From Limnomonas spitsbergensis (Eukaryota; Chlorophyta; Chlorophyceae; Chlamydomonadales): a DNA stretch of 64,000 nt. This document shows positions 28,589-41,000 of this stretch, piece after piece. Below the pieces are notes generated by a model. It was not told the DNA's origin. It saw only the letters and a list, made by a program, of their open reading frames with translations, and ran no database searches. Each line of letters begins with the position of its first letter. Positions within the stretch are counted from its first letter, which is position 1. The DNA is taken from contig JAYJMM010000116.1 of NCBI GenBank assembly GCA_037349105.1, positions 3,534,001 through 3,598,000 on the forward strand, in the 5' to 3' direction. The position numbers and the translations under genes were made by a program.

Positions 28589-31500
28589 GTGCATGACCCT
28601 GTCAATGATTGTCATCCAGAGTCCGCAGCCGGCAGCGACTGCAGTCCCTGCAATGAGAATCTCTCCTTAGACTCGACCACGCCCTCCGCCCTCAAACTTG
28701 AAGAATCAGTGGCCGCTAGATCAAGTCAAGCTCTGAGGCCAGCTGTTGATCCTGCCGCATCTGGCAGCATCCCCGCCCCCAGCTCTCCACACGCTGACTT
28801 GCCATGGCCCGAGGGTCATGGATCAAGCAACTCCGAGGAGTCGGAAAGTGTGAAGAATCAGCCGGATCCAGGCAGCTCTCTGTCAGATCCGACCGATCCG
28901 TCCATTGTTGGCCCAGAGGGAGGACGGGCCTTGACGGACACGCCAATGCACTCAGCATCGCAGACAGATCCAACCTTGCACACTGCTCATGATGACAACA
29001 GCAGGGCTGCAGCTGCCGAAGGCCATGGGGCCCAAGCTGCTTCAGACCTGGGAGGATACCCCGCAGCAGGGAGGGAGTCTGTGCCAGGTGCATCTACCCC
29101 AGAGGGTGTAGCAGGCGCAGCCGCCGCTGTTGCAGGCTCCCAGGGGCCCCAGCTACAGCACTGCCCTGGCACAGGCGGGGGCGCTGCAGAGCCTGTTGCA
29201 TCAGGCGGCGCAGAAGCCACAGCTGAAGCACTGGGAGCTGCCGCCGCAGCGCCTTCCAGCGGGCCTGCCGCGTTGGAGCGGGCGGCCAAACGCCTACCGA
29301 CCCTTATTCCAGGCCTGGAGGACTTTGACCTCGGATCTGGATCCAGACCTGGATCCGGGCAGCCAGGCAGCATTCTGCCAGATCCAGGCCTGGGCACTCT
29401 TCACACCTCTCAGCAGGCATCCGCACAGCCTGGAGCTGTGCCAGGCAATTCTATCAACAGCAATTGGGAGCCTGGGTCAGGGAATCTTGGAGCTGGCACC
29501 TCGGCATTTGATTGGGAGGGCGATCTGCAGGACCTGGGCGGGTTTGGCAGCAGCAAGCAGCCAGAGGGAAGCAGCGGGGGCTTGGATTCGACCCCTGAAG
29601 CCGCGACCCCGTCACCTCTCGCGCCCTCGCTGGCGGCTCAGCTGCAGCTGTCTACAAGCGAGGCTGGCTCCGCGGCGGCGGCGGCGGCGGCCATGGAGAA
29701 CGAGCTGGAGGAGGAGCGGCGGATCAACCTGGCCGCCTCGGATGACGGTGCGGCTGTCATTGCGGCGAACAAGGAGGCGCGGTATGCGGGTAGTGCCATT
29801 GATGACGACGGGGACTCGTATGTGAAGAACCTGTGCAGCGCGAACAAGTGGCTGCTGCTGGAGCTGTCACAGGTTAGAGGGGGCGATCCGATATATACAC
29901 ACACACACACGCACATGCACCATGCGAAATTGCGCACACACACATGCACATGCAACACACATACACGCACATGGGCACACACACACACACTCGCTATCAC
30001 CAGGAGAAAAGGCCCCTGGTTCCGACTGGTTTGCTCAACTTTTTTTCCAGACGCAGCTCGCACGCACCTGTTTTCCGGGGTTGCTCAGGCGACTGCAAAC
30101 CTGAAACAGAAATCCTGCAAGAGGGGACAAAACAGCCCTGGCCATCGCGCTTCTCACCTCCGCATAGAGGGCCAAACTCTGCCTCTCTTCTCACCATTGA
30201 CACCTCAAGCGCCTGGCGTGCTGGGTTGTCCTCAAGCTGCAGGTTGCCCTTGTCTCCTGATCTCCTCCCTGAATGTGCCCGCTGTTCTGCCCTGATCACA
30301 GCTGGGAAGGGTGGATGCCGTGGAGCTCACCAACAGGGAGATGTACAGGTAATGCTGTATGTCAAGGGTGCACCTAATTATAATTATACAGCACCAACAG
30401 GGAGATGTACAGGGAATGCTGTACCGCTTAAGGGTTAACCTTATTTAAACCATACAGCACCAACAGGGAGATATTTGTGTACAGTTGCTTGTCAGGGTAG
30501 GGTTTAGGGTTTACCTCATTTAAACCCTACAGCATCAAAATGGAGATGTTCCAGGTCAATCTTTATGTCAGAGTATTTAGTACCCAAGTGTGAATTGCTT
30601 GCCCCCTTGCCCTGCCTCAGATCACCTCCTCCTTCCCCTTGCCCTTTTCAATCCCCTTTCGCTACACCTCAGCTCCCGAGTGCGTGATTTCATCGTCAAA
30701 GGTCGGCAGGGTCACCCCAAGCGCGACGGCCATGCAGATTACGCGCTCGGCTTCAACGCGAGCGTCTGGAAGCTACTAGGCAACTTCTCCGCGGCCAACA
30801 CGCGCGGCACGCAGGCGTTCACGATGCCTCCCCCGCGCCACCGGGCAAGGTACCTGCTGGTGCAGTTCCTGTCGCACTACGGCAGCGAGGAGGTGTGCGC
30901 GCTGAACCAGCTGCGTGTGCTGGGGGTGACTGCTGCCCAGGAGCTGGAGGCGGCCATGGCTAGGCACATGGACGACGAAGGCCCTGAGCACCAGCAGCAC
31001 CAGCAACACCACCACCAGCACATTCAGTCGATGGATCCGCAGCAGCCGCAGTCACCTGACCTACCGTCGCCATCGCCTACCGACCAACCGCTGCAGCCGC
31101 CGTCTGATCCTCAGCCTCCTTTGAGCCCCCCCACACTGCCGCTGCCGCCGAACAGCAGTGCACCGCCCGATGCTGAGCCCGCACGGATCAGCGAAGAGAA
31201 CCCTGTTGGGTTGAGTAGGGAGGGGCAGCCAAAAACAGATCCGATGCTAGATCCGCCCCTCGAGAGCCCCTCACAGTCCCCTGGTCAAGCTCAAGACCCC
31301 CTGGTTCCTGACAACTCGCTCCTCGTCTCCTCCAACGCACTCTCCCGGCTGCTGCCCCCAAAGCTGCTGGCGAGGATGGGTTTGGACGTTTCGCCGAGCG
31401 CCCTCTGGGAGTGCCCTCCCTCCCCAGCAGAGGCAGACGGCTCCGGAACCGCTCAACGGGAGGCCAAGGAGGGCGCGGGCTCCTGTGGAGGCTCTGCGGA

Positions 31501-34500
31501 CTGGGTCGCGGCGCAGGCCAGGCTGACAGGAGGCAGAGGTGTGGCGCCAGGTCAGGCTACCGAGGAAGGCACTGCACAGCCCTCTTCGGGGAAAGGCCGT
31601 GCGGCTGATGCTCCCCCAGATATTGGGCACGCTGACGGGGTGCTGCTGCCGGTTGCCCCGGACGACAAAGCGGTTAGCGAGCCAGGTGCAAGGGAGGGCA
31701 CGAAGGATCAGAAGGAGATGACGGGGAGAAAAGGCCGAGCCGGAGGCACCTCAGACTCTGAGCCTCAGGCTCCGCCCGCGACAGGAGTGCCCAAGACAGG
31801 AGCGGAGGCAACCCCAGAGAAGCGCTCTGGAGCTGTGGAGGTGGCTTCTCAAGGCGGTGTCGACGCTGCAGATCCAAGTGCGTCCGGCCCTGCTGTAGCG
31901 GACGGTGATGTGGCGCCTCCCGCCGCCGGGGAACTGGGCCTGCCGCTGCCGGCGAGGAAATTGACCAACCAGACGGCCCTGAATGGGAGCTGCATCCCGA
32001 GCGGTCATGGCCCGTGCACTCCTGCTGCGGCAGATCTGGGCGGTCCAGCTACAGCCGCCTCGGCCATCCCTGCCCCTCTACCTGCCTCAGCTGCTGCCAC
32101 TGCAGCCGGGGCTACTACAGCGGCGCTTCCCGTCCTGGAGCTTCCTCGCGCCACGCCTCCGCCCTCCTCGGCCGGCCCGAGCGGGCAGGGCTCCTCCTCC
32201 TTGCCCTTGGTGCCGCCCTTGTTGCCGGCAGCTGGGGTCCCCGCTGTCTCGTCCCCGTCCCTGGATGGGCACGTCATGAGCATGTGGACCGCGGGTGCTG
32301 GGTCGTCCAAGGGGAAGCAGGCAGGGAACCTGTTTGACATCTTCAAGCAGGTAGGGTGTGGGCAGAAAGGAGGGACAACTTTATTAAAATATTGGACTGA
32401 AGAATATCTCAGAATGGAGAATACAGCGCAGCGCCAGCACCGATACTACTTCTTAAGTGGGTCATTCTTTATGTGTCTTTAGGGTTCTTCTTTAGGGTTC
32501 TGGTGTGAGCAGTGTTGCCTCTGGGTTTTTTTGTGCACGTGACAAAGTAGCTAGCAGGAAACTACCCTTGATCTATTTTGCCTCAAGACTGGGCAACACG
32601 GGCATGCACCTCCATGTCAGACCCCCCCCACACACACCTGGCCAATGGCTGTCATGTACCTGAACTCGTGTTGAAGCCCCCTTACATAAGCACTGCTCTT
32701 GTATAGCTTAAGCATAAGCACTATACTTGTTATAGCCCCCTTACATAAGCACTGCTCTGCACCTTTTCAATTACCCAGGAGTTCCTGCTGCTCAAGCTCA
32801 ACCAATCGCGCATGACCAAGTACATGGCGCAGGTAGGTTGGATCCTGCCTGACCGGGGCCTGCATGTTTGATGGAAATGTATGAGTACCGGTCCATGACA
32901 ACCGGCACTCTCGATTGGTCTCCTCACTATTGTGTCCCTTAACCTAATGTCCTCGCCTAAAAATATAGTTGATTTGATCCAAGATTAATGCGGGGTCGTT
33001 TGAAATCGAACTTTGTCCCATGGAAAACCAGTAAATTGTTTTCTTTCATAAACAGCCATCTCAATCAAGGGGATCATAATTGCCACACTGCATTTCTTGT
33101 CATGAAGCTGATGCTGCCTCATAGCCTCAGCAGGGTACCTCAAAGGGAGGCAATGGAAGTTTTGTACATTTATTTTTTGCTACCGTAGACTATGATTGCC
33201 TTCCAGCACCCCTCAGATGATATAATTATTACCATTGATGACGATCCGCAGTCTTATCTTGTTTGAAACATGCGTGGGGAAATTGTATGCTTCGTCCTAT
33301 CACCGCGCCTGATTTCGACTGTTTATAATCGATATGAATCGATTCCAACGAGCATCGTTTTCGCACCGTTGAATAATTTACAATCTGCGTGGCCTATTCC
33401 ACTCCCCTCATCATCATTTTTGCGCAGGAACCCACGGTACTTCAAAAAATGGTGTACCGGTACACCGGTACCAAAATTAGTTGGGTTTTTTAATTAAGCT
33501 TCGGCACCGGTATGTTTAACTGAAAGCTTTGATCCATTCAACTGGAAATGAAGGCAGAAGGACGAACACTACGACACTGGTCTTCCTTGGATGCTCCACT
33601 CATGCATAGTTGTGCCGTGCAGCTTGTGATGGACCTCCCTCCTGCACCTCCCTCCTTGCCCTCCCAGGTGGTGCAGCTCATCAACCGGAATGCCGGCGAG
33701 ATGCTTGAGCAGGTGCAGGAGATGGAGGATCGGGTGGAGGCGCTGACAGCCGAGGCCCAGGCGGCCAGCAAGCGCGCCTCGGAGGCCGTCGCAGCCAGCG
33801 TGGCTGCTGAGCAGCACTGGGCCCGCCTGCACGCCTCGCTGGTGGACGGCATGCGGAGCGAGGTTTCGGAGCTGAGGGAGCAGCTGCTGGCCGGGCTGCG
33901 GGAGGAGCGGCGCGTGGTGGCGATAGTGGTCGGGAGCTGCGCGGCTGTGGTGATGCCCCTGCTGCTGGCAGCGGCCGGCATGGTGATCGCGTTGGCGAGG
34001 CGGAAAGGGAGGAAGGCAGGGACAAGGGCGGCCCAGGTTTCTGAGGCCTGCGCCTCTGACTCGGATCAGGAGACGGTGAGACGGCCGCCGGCGATCCTTG
34101 GCAACGGCAGGGATTCCAGGATTGAGCTGAAGCAGAGGCGGGGATCGGGAGGTAGCATCATGACACCGTCGTCAGCCCTGCCCTGCCAGAGCGCCTCTTC
34201 AGCAGTGAGGGCCAGGCGCAGTGTGGAGGTGTCTTCAAAGTCTGTGGCGGAGCGGGCGGCAGAGGAGAGGGCGCAGGCAGCCGCACCCAAGCTGGCCAAA
34301 GCTGCGGCTGGGAGTAAGAGAGGGAGGAACGGATGCAACTGGGTTGCAGCTGCAGCTGCCCAGAGTCAGACAAGGCTGAGAAAGGATGGCACAGGGCGGC
34401 TTGTGCGGAGGGCGGTCATGGTTGTGGCTTACCTGAGCGCACTGGCGACGTGCATCTTGTTGTTGGGCCTTTGGTGCTCTGGAATGGCACCTGCCATGAA

Positions 34501-34531
34501 AGATGTTGTGTTTTCAAGCCCTGTCCTTTGA
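28589..34531 (+). CDS. Mid-SUN (SUCO/Slp1-like) membrane protein
   Basis: Five exons are supported: 28589-29872, 30302-30348, 30673-32350, 32779-32832 and 33668-34531 (1308 residues, N-terminus missing because no ATG precedes the first acceptor). Exons 1-3 form one SUN domain: NLAASDDGAAVIAANKEA, KNLCSANKWLLLEL, VDAVELTNREMY, VRDFIVKG, and the signature LLVQFLSHYGSEEVCALNQL. Downstream are a low-complexity Pro/Ala/Gly region, a predicted coiled coil (EMLEQVQEMEDRVEALTAEA) and two membrane helices (VVAIVVGSCAAVVMPLLLAA; YLSALATCILLLGLWCSGMA). A SUN domain in mid-protein with C-terminal coiled coil and membrane spans marks the mid-SUN family of the endoplasmic reticulum and nuclear envelope (plant SUN3-5, human SUCO, yeast Slp1). 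Slp1 partners with Emp65 in protecting folding proteins. Exon phases agree at every junction. Confidence 0.85.
29886..29994. repeat. CA-rich microsatellite in a SUN-gene intron
   Basis: Interrupted (CA)n runs starting about 14 bases after the 5' splice site at 29873. Confidence 0.8.
30326..30555 (+). repeat. Repeated copies of an exon end and its splice donor
   Basis: The end of exon 2 (CACCAACAGGGAGATGTACAGG, read as exon then donor) recurs at about 30391, 30456 and 30526, progressively diverged, at spacings of about 60-70 bp. In the first duplicate GTAATG has become GGAATG, so the strong donor is lost. TTTAGGG-like bases occur between the copies. Confidence 0.75.
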
Positions 34532-35671
34532 GGCCGGCGAAGCAAAAGAACTGTCTGTGATTGAGGATTGTGATGGTGGTCTGTATTACCAGAATTTCTC
34601 ATTGGGAACATAGTACATTGAATTTTCAACGTATTGTGTGTTGTGTGCAAATTACTACAGTTGGCTAGCAAAGCCTCTAGTATGCTTGACCTCTAAGCCT
34701 CTGGCATGCTAAGCTTCAAAGCCTCTTGGCTGCGCCTATGCCTCGTGCATGCTAAGCTTCAAAGCCTGTTGGCAGCGCCTATGCCTCGTGCATGCTGAGC
34801 TTCGAAGCCTCTTGGCTGCGCCTATGCCTCGTGCATGCTGAGCTTCAAAGCCTCTTGCAGGCAAATCAGAGGAGTTGGCCGCCAAGGCCTTTTGCATGCT
34901 AAACCAAATAAATACAGTACAATGGCGAGCTCTTGCCTAAGTGCGTCATGCCGTCTCCCTTGCTTCAAAACAATTTGAGCATCAGGGCCCATAGACATGG
35001 TATGCAATTAGCATGGCAGCCGCCTCAAGATATTACATATTACCTACCTTCTGCTCGGATCTCAATCGGACACATAGTTTGAGAGAATCTGTGGCATGCT
35101 TCTTCAAGCGCCAACAAGTGATTCTGCTCAAGCCACCATCTAACCAGGAGAGGCGCCTTGTCACCACAGCACAAGAAATATCACAGCATGTAAGACAACT
35201 AGACGAGGACCACCAGTCTTTCACATGTCGTCCAACCAGGCTTCTAGGGACTTCCCGCCTGAGGCCAGGGGTGGAGAAGGCGGTGTCAGATTCGACAGCC
35301 CAGTCGCTGACGCTGACGCTGCCGCTCTGCTTGCTGCTGCTCCAGTTCCTCCTGCTGCTCCAGTTCCTCCCGCTGCATGCCTCACACCCATGCCAGGGAG
35401 TGCAACCTGCATGTGACCGCAAGAACACAAGTTGGGGCACAGGGCTGATTGGTGGATGGAGTGCACAGGGCTGACCGGTGGAGGGTGTCTTTGAATCAAA
35501 GGGAGGAAAAGGGAGGCCGAAATCGAAAATAAACTAAGACAGACACAGCATACAAAGCCTCTCAAGAATTTTGTTCGGTCATTTTCATGGTATGTTTTTA
35601 TATTTTCCGATTCTTAAATTGTTCAAGTGGGGCAACGTTTGTGCAGCCGTCCCCCCGTGGATCTTGACCTA
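34532..35671. other. Convergent intergenic region
   Basis: Lies between the 3' ends of the SUN gene and the Aven-like gene. No supported gene; the open frames have no recognisable domain. It contains the 43-bp repeat at 34711-34860. Confidence 0.5.
34711..34860. repeat. 43-bp tandem repeat, about 3.5 copies
   Basis: Units starting AAGCTTCAAAGCCTCTTGGC at 34711, 34754, 34797 and 34840 (partial), probably in or just after the 3' untranslated region of the SUN gene. Confidence 0.85.
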
Positions 35672-37592
35672 TCACACCTGGCTAGGACCCGTTATCCCTA
35701 GCAGCTGATCCAAGTCATCATCCTCATCATCACCAGTTGCCGCAGCAGGCATGCGGCCGGGCGTGACGCGGGCAGGGGCGGGCATGGAGGAGAATGGCAG
35801 CCTCGGACCCAGGAGAGCTGGAGGCGCATAAGCCGCGGGTCGCAACTCCTGCGCCACATTGGCGGCTGCCTGAGCTCTCGAGGTCTCTGGCCTGGCGGTC
35901 GTCACAGGGGAGGAAGCGATGCTGCTGGCGTTCGGCCGAGCCACTCCCGCTCTAGAGGCTGCCGGGCCTGCCATGAGAAGGCTGTCCAGCTCAGCATCCA
36001 CGTCAAACGGATCCGTGTCAGGGAGCGGATCCACCATGCTGGATCTGGAGGCAGCAGCAACTGCCTGCCCCAGGGCCGCCGCGGGACCGGCTGATGAAGC
36101 GGTTCCGGTGCGGAGGGATGACAGAGCAGCAGACGTTTTATGGGTAGGCGTGCTCTCCGCAGCCGCGGGCAACACCGGCCGGAAGGATGATGAAGCAGCG
36201 GAAGCCGCAGATGAAGGCGGTGTCTCCAAAGGCGGTGGCGAGCTCCCCGTTGCCGCGTGCAGCGCCAGCCATGATGATAATGAAGCAACAGGGATCGCAG
36301 CTGGCGGCATGCTCCCCATAGCCGTGGGCAGCATCGGCCGGGAGGCCTGCGCCGGAGCTTTGGAAACCTGATCCTGCATCCGCGCTTGTATCTCTTCCCG
36401 TTTGTCGTGAGGGCTTAAAACAGGCGCAGCTGCTGCGCGGGCATCCCCGACCCGTTGCGGCACGTCTTGATCTAGCTCCTCAAGGTACTTGGCTTCAATG
36501 CCTAGCACCTGGTGCAGAGGCAGGTGGGCCAGGCAGGCGGCCAGGGCATCCAGATCGATGGCCAGGTCCTGCAAACAGGTGAGAAAACACAAACATGAAG
36601 GGGAAGAAATTACAAACACGTCTGACGTGGGGTGTGGGTGTGAAGGGGAGCAGCGTAGTTGGGGCAAGGCCACACCTACGCAACTACCATTCACATGCAT
36701 GACAGACAACACAAGACTACAAGAGGCAAATAAAACAGAGGCTTGAGAGGCGTAAGGCGGTCACTGGGCTGTATCAGAGGGTGGGGGGCGCTCGAGTGTG
36801 CTATAGCGTGGGCCGGTGAGAGAGCGGCAGCAGCGGGCCAAGCAAAGTCATGCATATATTCAGAGAGGGCCAAAGGCAGCCTACCTACCTAGCTAGGAGT
36901 TAGGGGCAGCCTACCTACCGCCAACCAAGCAGTTGATGTCAGGAATCACCTCCTGGAGATGCAGCTCCGTGATAATATCATACCACAAGGCCAAATTAAG
37001 CTACCGGTGTGTCTTGCATCATGCATGTGGTAATGGTGTGGATGCGGCCCTGACCCTGCACAGTCTTGTTGCCTTGACTACCGAGCCCCTGAAGGCAAAC
37101 TATTTTGTTATTTCTGCATGATTGATGCGTCTTACTGCATCACCTGCTCCGGAGCTGAAGATGCATGGCTTAACGTGGCTTCCTCGGCCTCCTGCTGCAT
37201 GGCCTGGTGCCGGTAGTACGCCTGCCCGTAATAGTGCTCAGCCTCAGCTATCAGCGATTCGAAATCAGCGCCCCGTGATCTGGCAACAGGTCCAGGTCCC
37301 ACACCGCTGGCTTCTTCTTCTTCCTCGTCATACCGCCTGTTTTATAAAGCAGGATTCCATGCATGCATCAGCACAGGCTTCAGCGATGCTGTCTGCATGG
37401 GGGATGAGTCAGGCAGGGTGGTGTTTGAGTGACTTGCCTGTTTTGAATCAGGTCGCTGCCTGCTTCTGGTGCCGACTGCTTCTCCTGGCGATCCGCTTGG
37501 TGGTACTGAGTTTTGCTGCTGCGTCCCCCCCGCTTGTGACTACTGCGGAATTTTTGCTTAGCAAAGTCTTTCGACGACATGAAATCCGACAT
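35672..37592 (-). CDS. Aven-like protein
   Basis: Four exons: 37592-37438, 37336-37144, 36952-36926 and 36568-35672, about 423 residues with matching phases. The third exon (9 codons) is the least certain. The N-terminus is basic with Arg/Gly (KRGGRSSKTQ), then an acidic patch (YDEEEEEASG), then RGADFESLIAEAEHYYGQ. A helix DLDALAACLAHLPLHQVLGI follows, and after a long Ser/Ala/Pro-rich linker a short acidic C-terminal motif DDDLDQLLGITGP. The same order (RG-rich start, RGxDF-x-LL, L-xx-LPL-xx-RL, EELDLLLxLxAP) is found in human Aven, an apoptosis inhibitor that also promotes translation of structured mRNAs through its RGG part. Similarity is spread in short blocks, so homology is likely but not certain. 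The first intron has a GC donor (AACAG then GCAAGT). Confidence 0.55.
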
Positions 37593-38067
37593 GGCGATCA
37601 AGCTAAGGCAAATATTATTGGCGTATCCCTTTTTGATGCACCGTCCGATGTTTATCTCAGGCTATTGAGCGTCTGCTCCGAAAACGGCCCGGGCGTCTTC
37701 GGGAATGAAGGTGGTCATTTCCACCAGCCCGGAGGGCCATTTCCACCATTCGGAGGGCCGTTTCTACCATTCGGTGGGCCATTTCCACCATTCCCTTCCG
37801 CAACGCAAGACGTTACAGTGCAACTTCAGATGTCGACCACATGAGCCTCAGGTTATTCATAGTTTAAGGGTCTGCACCACCCGCGGGCATCCAGGAACGA
37901 AATCAGAACGTCACCAGGTACAGAATTTCAAACCTGGCACAGCTGATAGGCGACCTCCTGGTCAGGACCATACTTGCCTCTACTCTTCCTCCCCTTCCAG
38001 CCTCTATCAAAGCCAAAAAGCCTATAATGGTAGTCCGCGTATGCCAGTTAAAACAAGACCCAGTCCA
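37593..38067. other. Intergenic region upstream of the Aven-like gene
   Basis: Probably the promoter of the Aven-like gene and the 3' untranslated part of MurE, which lies upstream in the same orientation. Holds three 21-bp tandem units at about 37729-37795 (GGAGGGCCATTTCCACCATT type). No other feature seen. Confidence 0.4.
37729..37795. repeat. 21-bp tandem repeat, three copies
   Basis: GGAGGGCCATTTCCACCATTC and two variants in direct succession about 140-200 bp upstream of the Aven-like start codon. Confidence 0.8.
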
Positions 38068-41000
38068 TCAAGCAGCAATGATAGTGTCCATCTGGTCAAG
38101 CGCCTTGCCCCAAGGCAGCGTTTTCCGTTCCAGCTTCCCGTCCAGCTGCTTCAAGATGCTCAGCTTCTGCAGGGCGCAGCGGGCCTCTACGCGGTCATCA
38201 ATCCAGCCCCGCACGATGCCCTCCTGCAAAAGGTCAGGGGGAAGGTCAGGCAACAAACGCAGACCTGCTTGATCGAGGGATCGAATCCGCGAACCAATCC
38301 TCTCCCCATTATCTAGAAACCCGGTTTCCCAATTACTGCCTCATCAAATAGTAGGTGGACGTGGCTTCACCTGGGATCAGGTCGCTGGGTACCATGTTCC
38401 TGTCCCCCGGACACAGGGAGTTGGCATGGCTGCACCATGGTCCTGGCTGTGCATGGTGGCTGGGATCGAGCTTGCTCATCCCCTACCAGCCCCACATGGC
38501 CGCTAAGCAGGGTCCAGCGAGCACCCATCATCCTAATATCACATACCTGCCAGACCAGCGTCGGTGGTCATGCCTGCCAGTACAAAACAGGCTCTTCTGA
38601 AATGTCCCCTGATGTGGAACAGCGCACCCAGGGCCTCTTAATGTTAACAGGGGTCTCCTTCCATGTACTCCTAGCAAATTAACATTCTTCATAAGCCACA
38701 GGTGAGCTACCCAGTATTCAAGCGTGCCCTCAGCCTCCCAACGCACTAATCCTTAAACACCGCCACCTACAAACAGGAGACCAAAACCCAACATGCCCTC
38801 ACCCTCCCAGGGACCTAAACCCCCAAAATGGTGACCTACATCCAAAACCCAGCGACCTACACCCTCTCCCTACCCTACACAACCTACCCTAGCTCCACCC
38901 TCACCCTATACTCTCCGCTACCCAGCAGCCTACACCCTCTCCATACCTACCCTACCCTACCCTACCTACCCTACCTCCACCCTCACCCTCACCCTACACA
39001 CTCCGCTTCCCAGCTGCCTCACCTCCGCGCCCTCCTCCCCGTTCCAGTACTCCATGAAGTCACAGTGCCCGCGACCGGCAATCACCACCACATCACCCGG
39101 TGTCGCCGTCCCGATGGCGGCGCGAATGGCGGAGAAGCGATCCTCCATAATATACCTGTACAGCAGTGTCTTTTTATTAGCACATGCTTAAGCTACGACT
39201 CAGCTACATCACCAGCCAAGCAGTAAGGCTTGATGCACCACTGCTTGGGCATATGGCAATAGAAGGTCCAGGCTTGGTCTCTGTCCCCCCCAAACATGAT
39301 TTAGCATACAATGTATAATATATATTTCTATTAATGGCCGCCCTGCAGACTCAATCAAGGTGGTTGGTACACACTCCACAAGACACTGTGGAACAGAGGC
39401 AAGGCACACAGCATGCAGCCATGCACAAAGGATTGAGCAGGGAGATTCGGCATTAACCACAGGGCGTTGCTGGGGACATGTAGGGACTTGTGGTTCCAAG
39501 CACTCAACGCGTCACCCTAATTGCACAAAAGACAGAACAGGTAAAAACACTGGGTCAAACAAAGGGCGGCACTGGGGACATACAGACGGATGCATGCATG
39601 CTAACAAGGAAGAGCACAGGGGCGGCTGTCGGGCGCAGCGCCAGGGCAGCGTGACTAAGAGGGGGCCTCAGAGACCCCTGTTGCCCCATCCCTGCGCCTT
39701 GCCCCCCACCTCTTGTTGTCTCTCTGGGCCTTCTGCAGGTAGGGCTCAAACCATAGCGGCACGTGCTGCTGGTCCTGGAAAGGATAATACACATATCCGC
39801 TGTACTTGTTCACCACCTCATCGGGCAGGCCCGTCACCATGTCCTGGCGATACAAAGAGAAGGGGGGGGGGGAGGAGGGCATCAGGGTGAAGAACGGACT
39901 ACTAGAGGAAGCTCTTGCCTTGCTCAAGGGACGATATCTGACTTCTCTTACATTCAACAGGTAAATAAAGCACGTTGTTCATTTTCTTGACTTGCGAACA
40001 TCAAGAGCTAGAGCTGCTCTGAGAGCGCGTCACATGGGACTACGGCGCCAGGGGGCTTCCTATTCAAGCACCCAGAGGCTTCACATCAGCCCCTGGCAGC
40101 AGCAGCGGCAGGTGGAGCAGGGCATGGCCACGCCTGTCTCAATCCTCAGCCAGCAGCCAAGAGATCCTCACAATCCAATCCCTCGCATGGCCGCATCCAA
40201 GGGCCCCGCAGGGCAAGGTCCATCAACCTCGGTCCCTCAAGCATCCGCCCCTTTGTCCCATCTGTCGTGGGATGTAGCTCACCTGCAGGATGACCGCGGG
40301 GTCCTCTCTCCTGGGGTTGTCGTTGGTCATGATGACAAAGTCTGACAGGGCATGGGCAACCTCGGCCATCTGTGGCCGTATGGCCCTGCAGGGGAGCAGC
40401 GACAAGGCGAGATCAGGCGCATCCTCCGCGGGCCACAAACCAGAGTTGATTTCAACGTGCCTCAGCAGCACGTCAGGTACATAATGGCCGATGGTAGAGG
40501 GCAGCATGGTAGAATGCAGCACGCCCATTTACTGGGGACAGCGGCCACAGGCCGGTCAATACCCAGATATCGACTGGTCCCGGTTGGCCTTGTGCACCCT
40601 GCAGAAACAGCTCCTCCTTCCCCTTGAAACAAATGGGGATAAGTATTCAAAGCAAACCTGAACTTAGAGACAGGTACAGTTACTCTAAATTGAAAATTAA
40701 TAAAAACGAATCGAAGTCCCGACTTTCACAGTTTTGACCCCGCTCCCTTCTCTTCCTCATTCTGTCCCTGCCCCCCTCCCCCCCTCCCCTAGCCTCCCTC
40801 CCCCCTTCCCCTCGTGATTCCTCCTACTTGTCCGTCTCGCCCTCGCAGCCAAAGACGGTGAAGATGTTCTTCGCGTTGCCTCTCAACGCCGAAAGCATCG
40901 CATCTAGCGCCTCGGGCGTGGACGCCGCATCTACAATGACGCTGAAATCCTGGCCCTCGTCGACCACCTCGCACCGGCCGGGGATCACCTCCACAGCCTC

